Assembly: GCA_934394595.1 (NCBI GenBank)
Contig: CAKRRX010000002.1
Coordinates: 1 to 63,154 of the forward strand
Direction of reading: 5' to 3'
DNA from: an uncultured Blautia sp.
GTDB lineage: Bacteria > Bacillota > Clostridia > Lachnospirales > Lachnospiraceae
DNA: 63,154 nt
The translations under genes and the position numbers were made by a program. The notes beneath the pieces were generated by a model. The model was not told the origin of the DNA. It did no database searches and saw only the letters and a program-made list of their open reading frames with translations. This document shows positions 55,252 to 63,154 of this stretch, in pieces; the stretch's first letter is position 1, and every line of letters begins with the position of its first letter.

Positions 55252-55416
55252 CTAGTACAGTGAATATTAAGTAACCGTCATATTGACTTGTCTGATTTTT
55301 CATATGCTGCGTTGTCGTCAATCGCCGTAGCCACCGCTACGCCTCATTCCTCCGCCTTGCATATGAGAAAATCATCCTACGTCAATATAACAGATACTTA
55401 ATTTTCGCTGTACTAG
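55252..55416. repeat. 165-bp nested inverted repeat (MITE- or REP-like element)
   Basis: Outer arms 55252-55287 and 55381-55416 (36 bases each, starting CTAGTACAG and ending CTGTACTAG) are about 80 percent complementary by eye. Inner arms TGATTTTTCATATG (55293-55306) and CATATGAGAAAATCA (55360-55374) continue the fold, and CGTAGC/GCTACG form a central hairpin. The whole could fold into one long imperfect hairpin. TACAGTG appears again directly after the right end, as a possible target duplication. It contains no gene. I infer a small non-autonomous mobile or repetitive element. Confidence 0.75.
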
Positions 55417-55433
55417 TACAGTGAAAAAAGAAG

Positions 55434-55489
55434 ACTGGCGTCCTGGATTTCCTGCAAAGATCTGCAGGAACCAGATCCGGGGCGTCAGA
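55434..55489 (+). promoter_or_regulatory. Long stem-loop in the rnc leader, candidate RNase III site
   Basis: ACTGGCGTCCTGGA with TTCCTGCA on the left pairs with TGCAGGAA and TCCGGGGCGTCAG on the right (three G-U pairs, a small internal asymmetry), loop AAGATC. It ends 16 bases before the rnc ATG and lies over 200 bases past the plsX stop. In Escherichia coli the rnc leader is cut by RNase III itself; a similar role here is inferred. Confidence 0.55.
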
Positions 55490-55505
55490 GGGAAGGAAGT
55501 TAATC

Positions 55506-56189
55506 ATGGAGAAAAAGTTAAAATCATTGGAAACACGGATCGGTTATGAATTTAAGAATAAAAATCTGCTGATCCTTGCGCTGACCCACAGCTCCTATGC
55601 AAATGAAAAGAAGCTGGGTAAGGCAGGGTGCAATGAGCGCCTGGAGTTTCTGGGAGATGCAGTGCTGGAGCTGATCAGCAGTGATTTCCTTTATAAAAAA
55701 TACAGTCAGATCCCGGAGGGAGAACTGACCAAGAAAAGAGCCAGCCTGGTATGTGAGCCAAGTCTTGCTTACTGTGCAAGGGATTTTGGGCTTCCCCAAT
55801 ATCTGCTCCTTGGAAAAGGCGAGGACATGACTGGTGGAAGAAACCGGGATTCTATTGTTTCCGATGCAACAGAAGCTCTTCTTGGAGCTATTTATCTGGA
55901 CGGTGGTTTTGCTAGTGCAAAGGAGTTTGTGCTGAAATTTATCCTGAATGATCTTGAGAACAAACAGCTCTTTTATGATAGCAAGACCATCCTGCAGGAA
56001 ATCGTACAGGAGAAAGGAACCCATCTTGTGGAGTACCGTCTGATCAAAGAAGAAGGACCGGATCACAATAAAAGCTTTACAGTAGATGTGCTGGTCAGTG
56101 GACAGACAATGGGTACCGGTATGGGACATACCAAAAAGGCGGCAGAGCAGGAAGCTGCTTACCAGGCAATCCGAAAGATGAAGCAGTGA
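55506..56189 (+). CDS. rnc: Ribonuclease III (227 aa)
   Basis: Cuts double-stranded RNA, including rRNA precursors. The RNase III signature is ERLEFLGDAVLEL (residues 44-56, with the metal-binding Glu47 and Asp51). A second acidic cluster is in VSDATEALLGAIYLDGG, and the C-terminal dsRNA-binding domain ends GMGHTKKAAEQEAAYQAI. Length is standard. GGGAAGGAAGTTAATC precedes the ATG. It leads the conserved rnc-smc-ftsY cluster. Confidence 0.97.
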   Translation: MEKKLKSLETRIGYEFKNKNLLILALTHSSYANEKKLGKAGCNERLEFLGDAVLELISSDFLYKKYSQIPEGELTKKRASLVCEPSLAYCARDFGLPQYLLLGKGEDMTGGRNRDSIVSDATEALLGAIYLDGGFASAKEFVLKFILNDLENKQLFYDSKTILQEIVQEKGTHLVEYRLIKEEGPDHNKSFTVDVLVSGQTMGTGMGHTKKAAEQEAAYQAIRKMKQ

Positions 56190-56235
56190 GGGGTGTCAGT
56201 CGGATTTATAACAATAATGACAGGAATTCAGGAAT

Positions 56236-59200
56236 ATGTATTTAAAAAACATTGAAGTGCAGGGATTTAAGTCCTTTGCACAGAAAATCAATTTTGAATT
56301 TCATAACGGAATTACCGGAATCGTAGGTCCAAATGGAAGCGGAAAAAGTAATGTAGGTGATGCTGTACGCTGGGTTCTGGGTGAGCAGAGCGCCAAGCAG
56401 CTCCGAGGGGGCAATATGCAGGACGTTATTTTTTCCGGTACAGAGACCAGAAAGCCCTTAAGCTTTGCCTCTGTTGCCATTACACTGGATAACAGTGACC
56501 ATAAGCTGCCGGTGGAATTTAATGAGGTCACGGTTACCAGAAGGCTGTACCGTTCCGGGGAAAGTGAATATCTGATCAATGGAAGTGCCTGCCGTCTGAA
56601 AGACATTAATGAGATGTTTTATGATACAGGTATTGGAAAAGAGGGATATTCGATCATTGGACAGGGTCAGATCGACAGGATCCTAAGCGGCAAACCGGAA
56701 GAGAGGCGTGAGCTGTTTGATGAGGCTGCCGGAATCGTAAAATTTAAAAGAAGAAAGAACACCACCATCAAAAAGCTTCAGGATGAGCAGGCCAATCTTG
56801 TGCGTGTGACTGATATTTTAAGCGAGCTTACCAGACAGCTGGGTCCCCTGGAACGCCAGTCAGAGACAGCAAGGATCTATCTGGCAAAGAGAGATACCTT
56901 ACGGGAACTGGATGTGAACAGCTTCCTTCTGGAGAATGAGCAGTCTGCCAGGGAGTTAAAGGAACTGGAAGATAAGAATGTCCGGGCAAGCGAAGAGCTG
57001 GAAGAAAACCAGGAAGCTTATGAACAGACAAAAGTGGAATATGACCGTCTGGAAGAGGAACTGGAGCAGTTAAACAGCCAGATGGATCAGCTCCGTGAGG
57101 AGACCCAGAATAAAGCAATCCGCAGACAGCAGCTGGATGGTGAGATCAAGGTACTGCGTGAGCAGATTCTGGCAGGAACTCAAAATGAGGAGCATTACCG
57201 CAACCGTTTAAAGACCATTGAGTCAGATGTGAAGGAACGGCAGGAGTCCCTGGAAACTCAGGAAGAAGAGAAATCCCAGCTCCATGCAGCTGTGACAGTG
57301 GCAAGGAAGCGCCAGGGGGATGAGGAAGAGCGCCTTCAAAATATACAGGCGCAGATCGAAGAATGTACCCAGGCTGTGGAAAATGGAAAAAATGAGATCA
57401 TTGAACTTCTCAATTCCCGTGCTACTACAAGAGGAAAAGCCCAGAGATTTGATACCATGATGGAGCAGATCGACATCCGAAAAGCAGGAATCAGCCAAAG
57501 ACAGCTCCATTTAAAAACAGAGGAAGCAAAGCAGCTGACAGAGCTGGAAAAAGCCAAAGAAAAGTTTCAGGGAATCACTTCTTTAATTCAGGAAATGAAT
57601 CAGGAATGTCAGCGCCTTGACGGAGAAGTACATAAGATCACAGAAGAACTGAAAAAGCAGAACAATCAGATGGAGATCGGCCAGAGTGCTTACCACAGGG
57701 AAGCTTCCAGGCTGGAATCCCTGAAAAATATCACAGAGCGCTATGATGGCTATGGAAACAGTATCCGCCGTGTGATGGAACAAAAAGACCGTGTTCCTGG
57801 AATCAGGGGTGTTGTGGCTGATTTGATTCAGGTAAACAAAGAATATGAGATCGCCATTGAGACCGCTCTTGGAGGAAGCATTCAGAACATTGTCACAGAC
57901 AATGAGCAGACTGCCAAGCAGATGATCGAATATCTGAAAAAGAACCGTTTTGGCCGTGCCACATTTCTTCCTTTGAACAGCATCAATACAAAAAGTGGAT
58001 TTAATCAAAGGGAGGCACTAAAGGAGCCCGGTGTGATCGGACTTGCCAGCGAACTGGTTACTACAGGTACAGAATATGTAGGCCTTGCTACCTATCTTCT
58101 TGGCAGGGTTCTGGTGGTGGATCACATTGATCATGCCATTGCCATTGCAAGGAAATACAGACACAGCCTGCGTATGGTTACCATAGAGGGAGAATCTTTC
58201 AGTCCCGGTGGTTCCATGTCCGGTGGTTCCTTTAAAAATAACAGTAATCTTCTGGGACGCCGCCGTGAGATCGAAGAACTGGAATCCAGTGTAAAAGCCC
58301 TGAAAAGTGACATGGATAAGATGCAGCGGGACATTGATGATAACAGAAGCAGACGAAATGTTATGCGGGATACTATCGCTGATTTTCAGGAAAAACTCCG
58401 TCAGCAGTATGTAGCCCAGAATACCGCAAAGATGAACATCAATCAGGTAGAGTCCAGAATCCGGGAAATCCAGGAAGGCTACGGGGACATTCAAAGAGAA
58501 CAGCTGGAGATCCGCCGCCAGATTGAGGAAGCCAAGGCTGATCACAACAAGATCGCAGAAGAGCTGAAAGCTTCCCAGCAGGATGAAAAAGAACTGGAAA
58601 CCTTTATCCAGACCAGACAGGGCGAACTGGAAGAGTGGAAGCAGCAGGAACAGGAAGTATCCAGAAAACTGGAAGCCCTCCGTCTGGAAGCAAGTACTGC
58701 CCTCCAGAAAGAAAGCTTTGCAAAAGAAACTCTGGAACGTCTCAACCATGAGATCGAAACTCTTTGCCAGGAGGAAGAAGAGATTCATGAGACATTGAAG
58801 TTGGGCAGTGAAGAAAATGAGAAAAAGCGTCAGTCTGTGGAAAATCTGGAAGCTGTGATCACCACACTTGCAGAAGAAGAAAACACTGCCAGAACCCAGC
58901 TGGAGAGCTGGCAACGTGTAAAAGAAGAGAAGAATACCAGCCACAAGGCCTTTTTTGAAAAGCGTGATGAACTTTCCGGTAAGATTTCCCTTCTTGATAA
59001 AGAATGTTATCGTCTGAAAAGCCAGATCGAGAAGCTGGAAGAACACAGGGAAGCTCAGATTTCCTATCTGTGGAATGAATATGAGATCACACCAAACAGT
59101 GCCCTCCAATATAAAAAAGAGGAATTTACCAATCTGGGTGCAATGAAAAAAGAGATTGCCCAGGTAAAAGACGAAATCCGAAAGCTTGGAAATGTAAATG

Positions 59201-59796
59201 TTAATGCCATCGAAGAATACAAAGAAATTTCAGAACGCCACACCTTCTTATCTGCCCAGTATGAAGATCTGAAGACAGCAGAAGCCCAGCTGGAAAATAT
59301 CATCAAAGAGCTGGACGAAGGAATGCGCAGACAGTTTACAGAGAAATTCCAGGATATACAGAGGGAGTTTGACAAAGCATTTAAGGAGCTGTTTGGCGGA
59401 GGTAAGGGAACTCTGGAACTGGAAGAGGATGTGGACATCCTGGAAGCCGGAATCCGTATTATTTCCCAGCCGCCAGGCAAGAAACTGCAGAATATGATGC
59501 AGCTTTCCGGTGGTGAGAAAGCCCTTACAGCCATTGCCCTTTTGTTTGCTATCCAGAATCTGAAGCCATCTCCATTTTGTCTTCTGGATGAGATTGAGGC
59601 AGCTCTGGACGATTCTAACGTAGGACGTTTTGCGGGGTATCTTCAGAAGTTGACGAAGAACACGCAATTCATTATAATAACACACAGGCGTGGTACTATG
59701 AATGCAGCAGACCGGCTTTATGGTATCACCATGCAGGAAAAAGGTGTTTCGACACTGGTATCGGTAGATCTGGTGGAGAATCAGCTTACGCAGTAG
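56236..59796 (+). CDS. smc: Chromosome segregation ATPase SMC (1186 aa)
   Basis: Core of the condensin-like complex with ScpA/ScpB that compacts and separates chromosomes. Walker A GPNGSGKSN near residue 32, then a long coiled coil (about 170-500), the hinge (about 515-650, GGSIQNIVTDNEQTAKQMIE and MSGGSFKN), the returning coiled coil (about 670-1020), and the C-terminal head with signature LSGGEKALTAIAL near 1090 and Walker B FCLLDEIEAALDD near 1114. Full length and intact. It begins 46 bases after rnc; ribosome site GACAGGAATTCAGGAAT is moderate. Confidence 0.98.
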   Translation: MYLKNIEVQGFKSFAQKINFEFHNGITGIVGPNGSGKSNVGDAVRWVLGEQSAKQLRGGNMQDVIFSGTETRKPLSFASVAITLDNSDHKLPVEFNEVTVTRRLYRSGESEYLINGSACRLKDINEMFYDTGIGKEGYSIIGQGQIDRILSGKPEERRELFDEAAGIVKFKRRKNTTIKKLQDEQANLVRVTDILSELTRQLGPLERQSETARIYLAKRDTLRELDVNSFLLENEQSARELKELEDKNVRASEELEENQEAYEQTKVEYDRLEEELEQLNSQMDQLREETQNKAIRRQQLDGEIKVLREQILAGTQNEEHYRNRLKTIESDVKERQESLETQEEEKSQLHAAVTVARKRQGDEEERLQNIQAQIEECTQAVENGKNEIIELLNSRATTRGKAQRFDTMMEQIDIRKAGISQRQLHLKTEEAKQLTELEKAKEKFQGITSLIQEMNQECQRLDGEVHKITEELKKQNNQMEIGQSAYHREASRLESLKNITERYDGYGNSIRRVMEQKDRVPGIRGVVADLIQVNKEYEIAIETALGGSIQNIVTDNEQTAKQMIEYLKKNRFGRATFLPLNSINTKSGFNQREALKEPGVIGLASELVTTGTEYVGLATYLLGRVLVVDHIDHAIAIARKYRHSLRMVTIEGESFSPGGSMSGGSFKNNSNLLGRRREIEELESSVKALKSDMDKMQRDIDDNRSRRNVMRDTIADFQEKLRQQYVAQNTAKMNINQVESRIREIQEGYGDIQREQLEIRRQIEEAKADHNKIAEELKASQQDEKELETFIQTRQGELEEWKQQEQEVSRKLEALRLEASTALQKESFAKETLERLNHEIETLCQEEEEIHETLKLGSEENEKKRQSVENLEAVITTLAEEENTARTQLESWQRVKEEKNTSHKAFFEKRDELSGKISLLDKECYRLKSQIEKLEEHREAQISYLWNEYEITPNSALQYKKEEFTNLGAMKKEIAQVKDEIRKLGNVNVNAIEEYKEISERHTFLSAQYEDLKTAEAQLENIIKELDEGMRRQFTEKFQDIQREFDKAFKELFGGGKGTLELEEDVDILEAGIRIISQPPGKKLQNMMQLSGGEKALTAIALLFAIQNLKPSPFCLLDEIEAALDDSNVGRFAGYLQKLTKNTQFIIITHRRGTMNAADRLYGITMQEKGVSTLVSVDLVENQLTQ

Positions 59797-59811
59797 AAGG
59801 AGGGACACAAA

Positions 59812-60765
59812 ATGGCAGAGGAAAAGAAAGGCTTTTTTAAGAGACTGGTCAGTGGCCTGACAAAAACAAGAGACAATATCGTAGCAGGATTTGATTCTCT
59901 TTTTACAGGCTATTCTACCATAGATGATGATTTTTATGAGGAACTGGAAGAAATCCTGATCATGGGAGATATCGGGATCAATGCCACCACATCGATCCTG
60001 GACCGGCTGAAGGACCAGGTGAAGATCCGTGGGATTAAAGATCCCAAGGAGTGCAAACAGCTTCTCATTGATACCATCAAGGATCAGATGACTGTAGACA
60101 GCACAGAATATGAATTTGAAAACCGCAAATCTGTAATTCTTGTGATCGGTGTCAATGGTGTTGGAAAAACAACTTCCGTTGGAAAACTTGCAGGCAAGCT
60201 GAAGGACCAGGGTAAGAAAGTAATCCTTGGAGCAGCAGATACATTCCGTGCAGCAGCAGGAGAGCAGCTGACCCAGTGGGCCAACCGTGCAGGAGTGGAG
60301 ATCATAGGCGGTCAGGACGGGGCTGATCCGGCTTCCGTGGTGTATGATGCAGTGGCAGCAGCCAAGGCAAGAAATGCAGATGTTCTGATCTGTGATACAG
60401 CCGGAAGACTTCACAATAAGAAAAATCTTATGGAAGAACTTCGCAAGATTTACCGTATTCTGGAAAAAGAGTATCCGGAGGCATATCTGGAGACTCTTGT
60501 AGTTCTGGATGGAACCACAGGACAGAATGCACTTGTACAGGCCAGACAGTTTGCAGAGGTTGCCCATGTAACGGGAATCATTCTTACTAAACTGGATGGT
60601 ACCGCAAAAGGCGGTATTGCAGTGGCAATCCAGTCTGAGCTGGATATTCCAGTAAAATATATCGGAGTAGGAGAAAGTATTGATGATTTGCAGAAATTTG
60701 ATGCAAATTCTTTTGTAGATGCATTATTTGACATTGACGAGAGTACCAGGCAGGAGGAAAATTAA
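59812..60765 (+). CDS. ftsY: Signal recognition particle receptor FtsY (317 aa)
   Basis: Membrane-associated GTPase that receives SRP-ribosome complexes for co-translational export. The N domain is followed by the G domain: GVNGVGKTTSVGKLAGKL (about residue 112), DTFRAAAGEQL, DTAGRLHNK (about 194), TKLDGTAKGG (about 259), GVGESIDDLQKFD at the C-terminus. It has a short N-terminus and lacks the long acidic A domain of enterobacterial FtsY. AGAAGGAGGGACACAAA precedes the ATG. ilvA starts 2 bases after its stop. Confidence 0.97.
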   Translation: MAEEKKGFFKRLVSGLTKTRDNIVAGFDSLFTGYSTIDDDFYEELEEILIMGDIGINATTSILDRLKDQVKIRGIKDPKECKQLLIDTIKDQMTVDSTEYEFENRKSVILVIGVNGVGKTTSVGKLAGKLKDQGKKVILGAADTFRAAAGEQLTQWANRAGVEIIGGQDGADPASVVYDAVAAAKARNADVLICDTAGRLHNKKNLMEELRKIYRILEKEYPEAYLETLVVLDGTTGQNALVQARQFAEVAHVTGIILTKLDGTAKGGIAVAIQSELDIPVKYIGVGESIDDLQKFDANSFVDALFDIDESTRQEEN

Positions 60766-60767
60766 AG

Positions 60768-61979
60768 ATGCTTACATTAGAGAGTTTTGAAGAAGCGGCA
60801 GAAATCGTAAAGCAGGTGACCCAGGAGACCAAGCTGGTAAAAAGCAGCTATTTCTCAGACCTTACCGGAAACAAGGTATTTTTTAAACCGGAAAATATGC
60901 AGAGAACCGGCGCCTACAAGGTAAGAGGTGCCTATTACAAGATCAGCACTCTTTCCCAGGAAGAAAGGGAAAAAGGCCTGATCACTGCTTCAGCAGGGAA
61001 TCATGCCCAGGGTGTGGCCTATGCTGCCCACAAATATGGGGTAAAGGCAGTGATCGTAATGCCTACCACCACACCTCTTATTAAGGTGGAGCGTACCAAG
61101 GGATATGGTGCTGATGTGATCCTTCACGGGGATGTGTATGACGAAGCCTGTGCCTATGCGCTGGATCTGGCAGAGCAGGAGGGATACACCTTTATCCATC
61201 CATTTGATGATCCTGCAGTTGCCACAGGTCAGGGAACCATTGCCATGGAAATCATACAGGAGCTTCCCCTTGTAGACTATATTCTGGTTCCAATTGGTGG
61301 AGGTGGCCTGGCTACAGGAGTTTCTACTCTTGCAAAGCTTCTGAATCCTCACATCAAGGTAATCGGTGTGGAGCCTGCAGGAGCAGCCTGTATGAAGGCT
61401 TCCCTGGAAAAAGGTGAGGTTGTCACCCTTCCTCATGTAAATACCATTGCAGATGGTACCGCAGTTCAGACTCCAGGTTCTAAGATTTTCCCTTATATCC
61501 AGGAAAATCTGGACGGAATCATCACCATCGAGGATGATGAACTGATCGTAGCTTTCCTTGATATGGTAGAAAATCATAAGATGATCGTGGAGAATTCCGG
61601 ACTTCTCACAGTTGCAGCACTCCGTCATCTGGATTTCAAGAATAAAAAAGTGGTTTCCATCTTAAGCGGTGGAAATATGGATGTGATCACCATGTCCTCT
61701 GTGGTACAGCATGGACTGATCCAGAGAGATCGAATCTTTACAGTATCTGTTCTGATTCCGGATAAGCCTGGTGAACTGGTACGTGTGGCTTCCATCATTG
61801 CAGAGAATCAGGGAAATGTTATCAAGCTGGATCATAACCAGTTTGTAAGCACAAACCGTAATGCGGCAGTGGAGCTGAAAATCACACTGGAGGCATTTGG
61901 TACAGATCACAAGAATCAGATCGTAAAAGCTCTGGAAGAAGCCGGATGCAGACCAAAAGTGATCCGTGCAAGCTTATAA
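60768..61979 (+). CDS. ilvA: Threonine ammonia-lyase with ACT domain (403 aa)
   Basis: Deaminates threonine to 2-oxobutyrate, feeding isoleucine synthesis by the IlvB/IlvD enzymes encoded 40 kb away. PLP-lysine Lys51 is in RTGAYKVRGAYYK; the SAGNHAQGVAYAA and PIGGGGLATGVSTLAKLL cofactor loops and the SGGNMDVI end of the catalytic domain follow. Residues about 325-403 look like a single ACT-type regulatory domain (VLIPDKPGELVRVASIIAEN). This is the short form, found both in biosynthetic and catabolic enzymes. It is tightly coupled to ftsY, an unusual pairing. Confidence 0.93.
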   Translation: MLTLESFEEAAEIVKQVTQETKLVKSSYFSDLTGNKVFFKPENMQRTGAYKVRGAYYKISTLSQEEREKGLITASAGNHAQGVAYAAHKYGVKAVIVMPTTTPLIKVERTKGYGADVILHGDVYDEACAYALDLAEQEGYTFIHPFDDPAVATGQGTIAMEIIQELPLVDYILVPIGGGGLATGVSTLAKLLNPHIKVIGVEPAGAACMKASLEKGEVVTLPHVNTIADGTAVQTPGSKIFPYIQENLDGIITIEDDELIVAFLDMVENHKMIVENSGLLTVAALRHLDFKNKKVVSILSGGNMDVITMSSVVQHGLIQRDRIFTVSVLIPDKPGELVRVASIIAENQGNVIKLDHNQFVSTNRNAAVELKITLEAFGTDHKNQIVKALEEAGCRPKVIRASL

Positions 61980-62015
61980 GCAGAACGAAAAATACATTTA
62001 AGGAGTATTTTAATC

Positions 62016-63077
62016 ATGAAAAAAGTTATTTTAACAGGTGACCGTCCTACCGGCCGTCTTCATGTAGGGCATTATGTAGGTTCTCTGTCTGAACGAGTGA
62101 AGCTGCAGAATTCCGGAAATTATGATGAGATCTATATCATGATCGCAGATGCCCAGGCGCTGACAGACAATGCAGAGCATCCGGAGAAAGTGCGCCAGAA
62201 TATTATCCAGGTGGCACTTGATTATCTTGCATGCGGCATTGATCCGGACAAATCCACTATTTTTATTCAGTCTATGGTTCCGGAGCTGACAGAGCTGACT
62301 TTCTATTATATGAATCTGGTTACCGTGGCACGTGTGCAGCGTAACCCAACTGTAAAATCTGAGATCCAGATGCGTAATTTTGAGGCAAGTATCCCAGTGG
62401 GCTTCTTCTGCTATCCCATCAGCCAGGCAGCAGATATCACTGCTTTTCGAGCTACTGCAGTTCCAGTTGGAGAGGATCAGCTTCCGATGCTGGAGCAGTG
62501 TAAAGAAATCGTGCACAAGTTTAATACCGTATATGGTGAGACTCTCACTGAGCCGGAGATCATGCTTCCGTCCAATAAAGCCTGCCTGAGACTTCCTGGT
62601 ATCGACGGAAAGGCAAAAATGAGTAAATCTCTTGGAAACTGCATCTATCTTTCTGATGAGGCAGATGAAGTCAAGAAAAAAGTTATGTCTATGTTCACAG
62701 ATCCGAACCATCTTCGTGTGCAGGATCCTGGTAATGTTGACGGTAATCCGGTATTTATCTATCTGGATGCATTCTGCAAGCCGGAGTACTTCCCGGAATT
62801 CCTTCCGGATTACCAGAATCTGGATGAGCTGAAGGATCACTATAAGAGAGGTGGACTTGGAGATGTGAAGGTAAAGAAATTCCTGAATAATGTTCTCCAG
62901 GCAGAGCTTGGACCGATCCGTGAGCGCCGTAAAATGTGGGAACAGCGTATCCCGGATGTCTATGACATTTTAAGAGAAGGCAGCAAGGTGGCAGAAGCCA
63001 AGGCAGCAGAGACTTTGAAGGATGTAAAGGCTTCCATGCGAATCAACTATTTTGATGATGACAGCCTGATCAAATAA
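62016..63077 (+). CDS. trpS: Tryptophanyl-tRNA synthetase (353 aa)
   Basis: Charges tRNA-Trp. Class I synthetase motifs are the HIGH equivalent [12 protein letters not shown] (residues 13-24) and AKMSKSLGN near residue 200. Further segments are [19 protein letters not shown] and [15 protein letters not shown]. Length is normal. TTAAGGAGTATTTTAATC precedes the ATG. The 36-base gap to ilvA leaves no room for a T-box. Confidence 0.97.
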   Translation: MKKVILTGDRPTGRLHVGHYVGSLSERVKLQNSGNYDEIYIMIADAQALTDNAEHPEKVRQNIIQVALDYLACGIDPDKSTIFIQSMVPELTELTFYYMNLVTVARVQRNPTVKSEIQMRNFEASIPVGFFCYPISQAADITAFRATAVPVGEDQLPMLEQCKEIVHKFNTVYGETLTEPEIMLPSNKACLRLPGIDGKAKMSKSLGNCIYLSDEADEVKKKVMSMFTDPNHLRVQDPGNVDGNPVFIYLDAFCKPEYFPEFLPDYQNLDELKDHYKRGGLGDVKVKKFLNNVLQAELGPIRERRKMWEQRIPDVYDILREGSKVAEAKAAETLKDVKASMRINYFDDDSLIK

Positions 63078-63085
63078 GAAAAAAG

Positions 63086-63138
63086 AAAACGGAAACCAGA
63101 ATTGCAGTTGTTGCTGCAGATCTGGTTTCCGTTTTTTA
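63086..63138 (+). terminator. Terminator after trpS
   Basis: GAAAACGGAAACCAGAATTGCAG against CTGCAGATCTGGTTTCCG (small mismatch near the centre), loop TTGTTG, followed by TTTTTT. It closes the rnc-to-trpS run. Confidence 0.9.
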
Positions 63139-63154
63139 TTCTTCCAGCATCGCC

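Noticed and set aside
1..63154. CRISPR arrays, insertion sequences or prophage genes
   Set aside because: No regularly spaced repeat array, transposase or phage structural gene was recognised. The 165-bp inverted repeat at 55252 is the only mobile-looking item.

Overview
The window looks like a chromosomal segment of a low-to-mid GC, anaerobic Gram-positive gut bacterium of the Lachnospiraceae (Blautia-like). This is inferred from gene content and order: ptsI, plsX, rnc-smc-ftsY, an acyl-CoA dehydratase activase, a PotABCD duplication with a permease/binding-protein fusion, a large secreted protein with InlB-type repeats, and a selB/selC locus. Shine-Dalgarno sequences are strong (AGGAGG type). 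The genus is a guess; nothing in the window fixes it.

Layout. 1-4.0 kb: 3' part of tmRNA (ssrA), a small hypothetical gene, a membrane-associated subtilase, and an OmpR-type response regulator with its sensor kinase. 4.1-8.0 kb: hisH-hisF, ung and a lipid/oligosaccharide flippase, closed by a bidirectional terminator. 8.0-12.2 kb, minus strand: a 1411-residue activase-type protein of the 2-hydroxyacyl-CoA dehydratase activator family. 12.5-21.2 kb: tgt, yajC, then leuB-ilvD-ilvB-serC-serA, a compact branched-chain and serine biosynthesis cluster. 21.2-21.6 kb: a compact locus absent from a normal ORF search, encoding a 32-residue hydrophobic holin-like toxin on the minus strand. It faces a short plus-strand RNA across a shared bidirectional terminator, as in type I toxin-antitoxin modules. 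21.7-22.6 kb: a PfkB sugar kinase with an operator-like palindrome in its promoter.

22.9-31.7 kb is one gene for a 2935-residue secreted repeat protein with no visible sortase anchor. 32-34.4 kb pairs arginine deiminase with a LOR/SDH-type ornithine cyclodeaminase; the pair is bracketed by two related terminator hairpins. After tRNA-Thr(CGT), 35.2-43.0 kb holds two PotABC polyamine-type import systems. One has PotC fused to PotD through what still looks like a lipoprotein signal sequence, and a separate binding protein follows. 43-52.3 kb: ptsI, a DUF362-ferredoxin protein, a homocysteine methyltransferase, an LCP-family cell-wall ligase, a sugar-phosphate transferase and glmS, largely cell-envelope supply.

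52.4-54.1 kb: a shortened selB whose last codons run antisense through the 3' part of the convergent tRNA-Sec gene. 54.2-63.1 kb: plsX, then a 165-bp nested inverted repeat and a long stem-loop occupying the place where acpP is often found, then rnc-smc-ftsY-ilvA-trpS and a terminator.

The observations I rate most worth following are the type I toxin-antitoxin-like locus (21.2-21.55 kb), the selB/selC antisense overlap with a compact SelB, the PotC-PotD fusion, the arcA-LOR/SDH pairing, and the RNA structures around rnc. Promoters, terminators and RNA folds were read by eye and are predictions.
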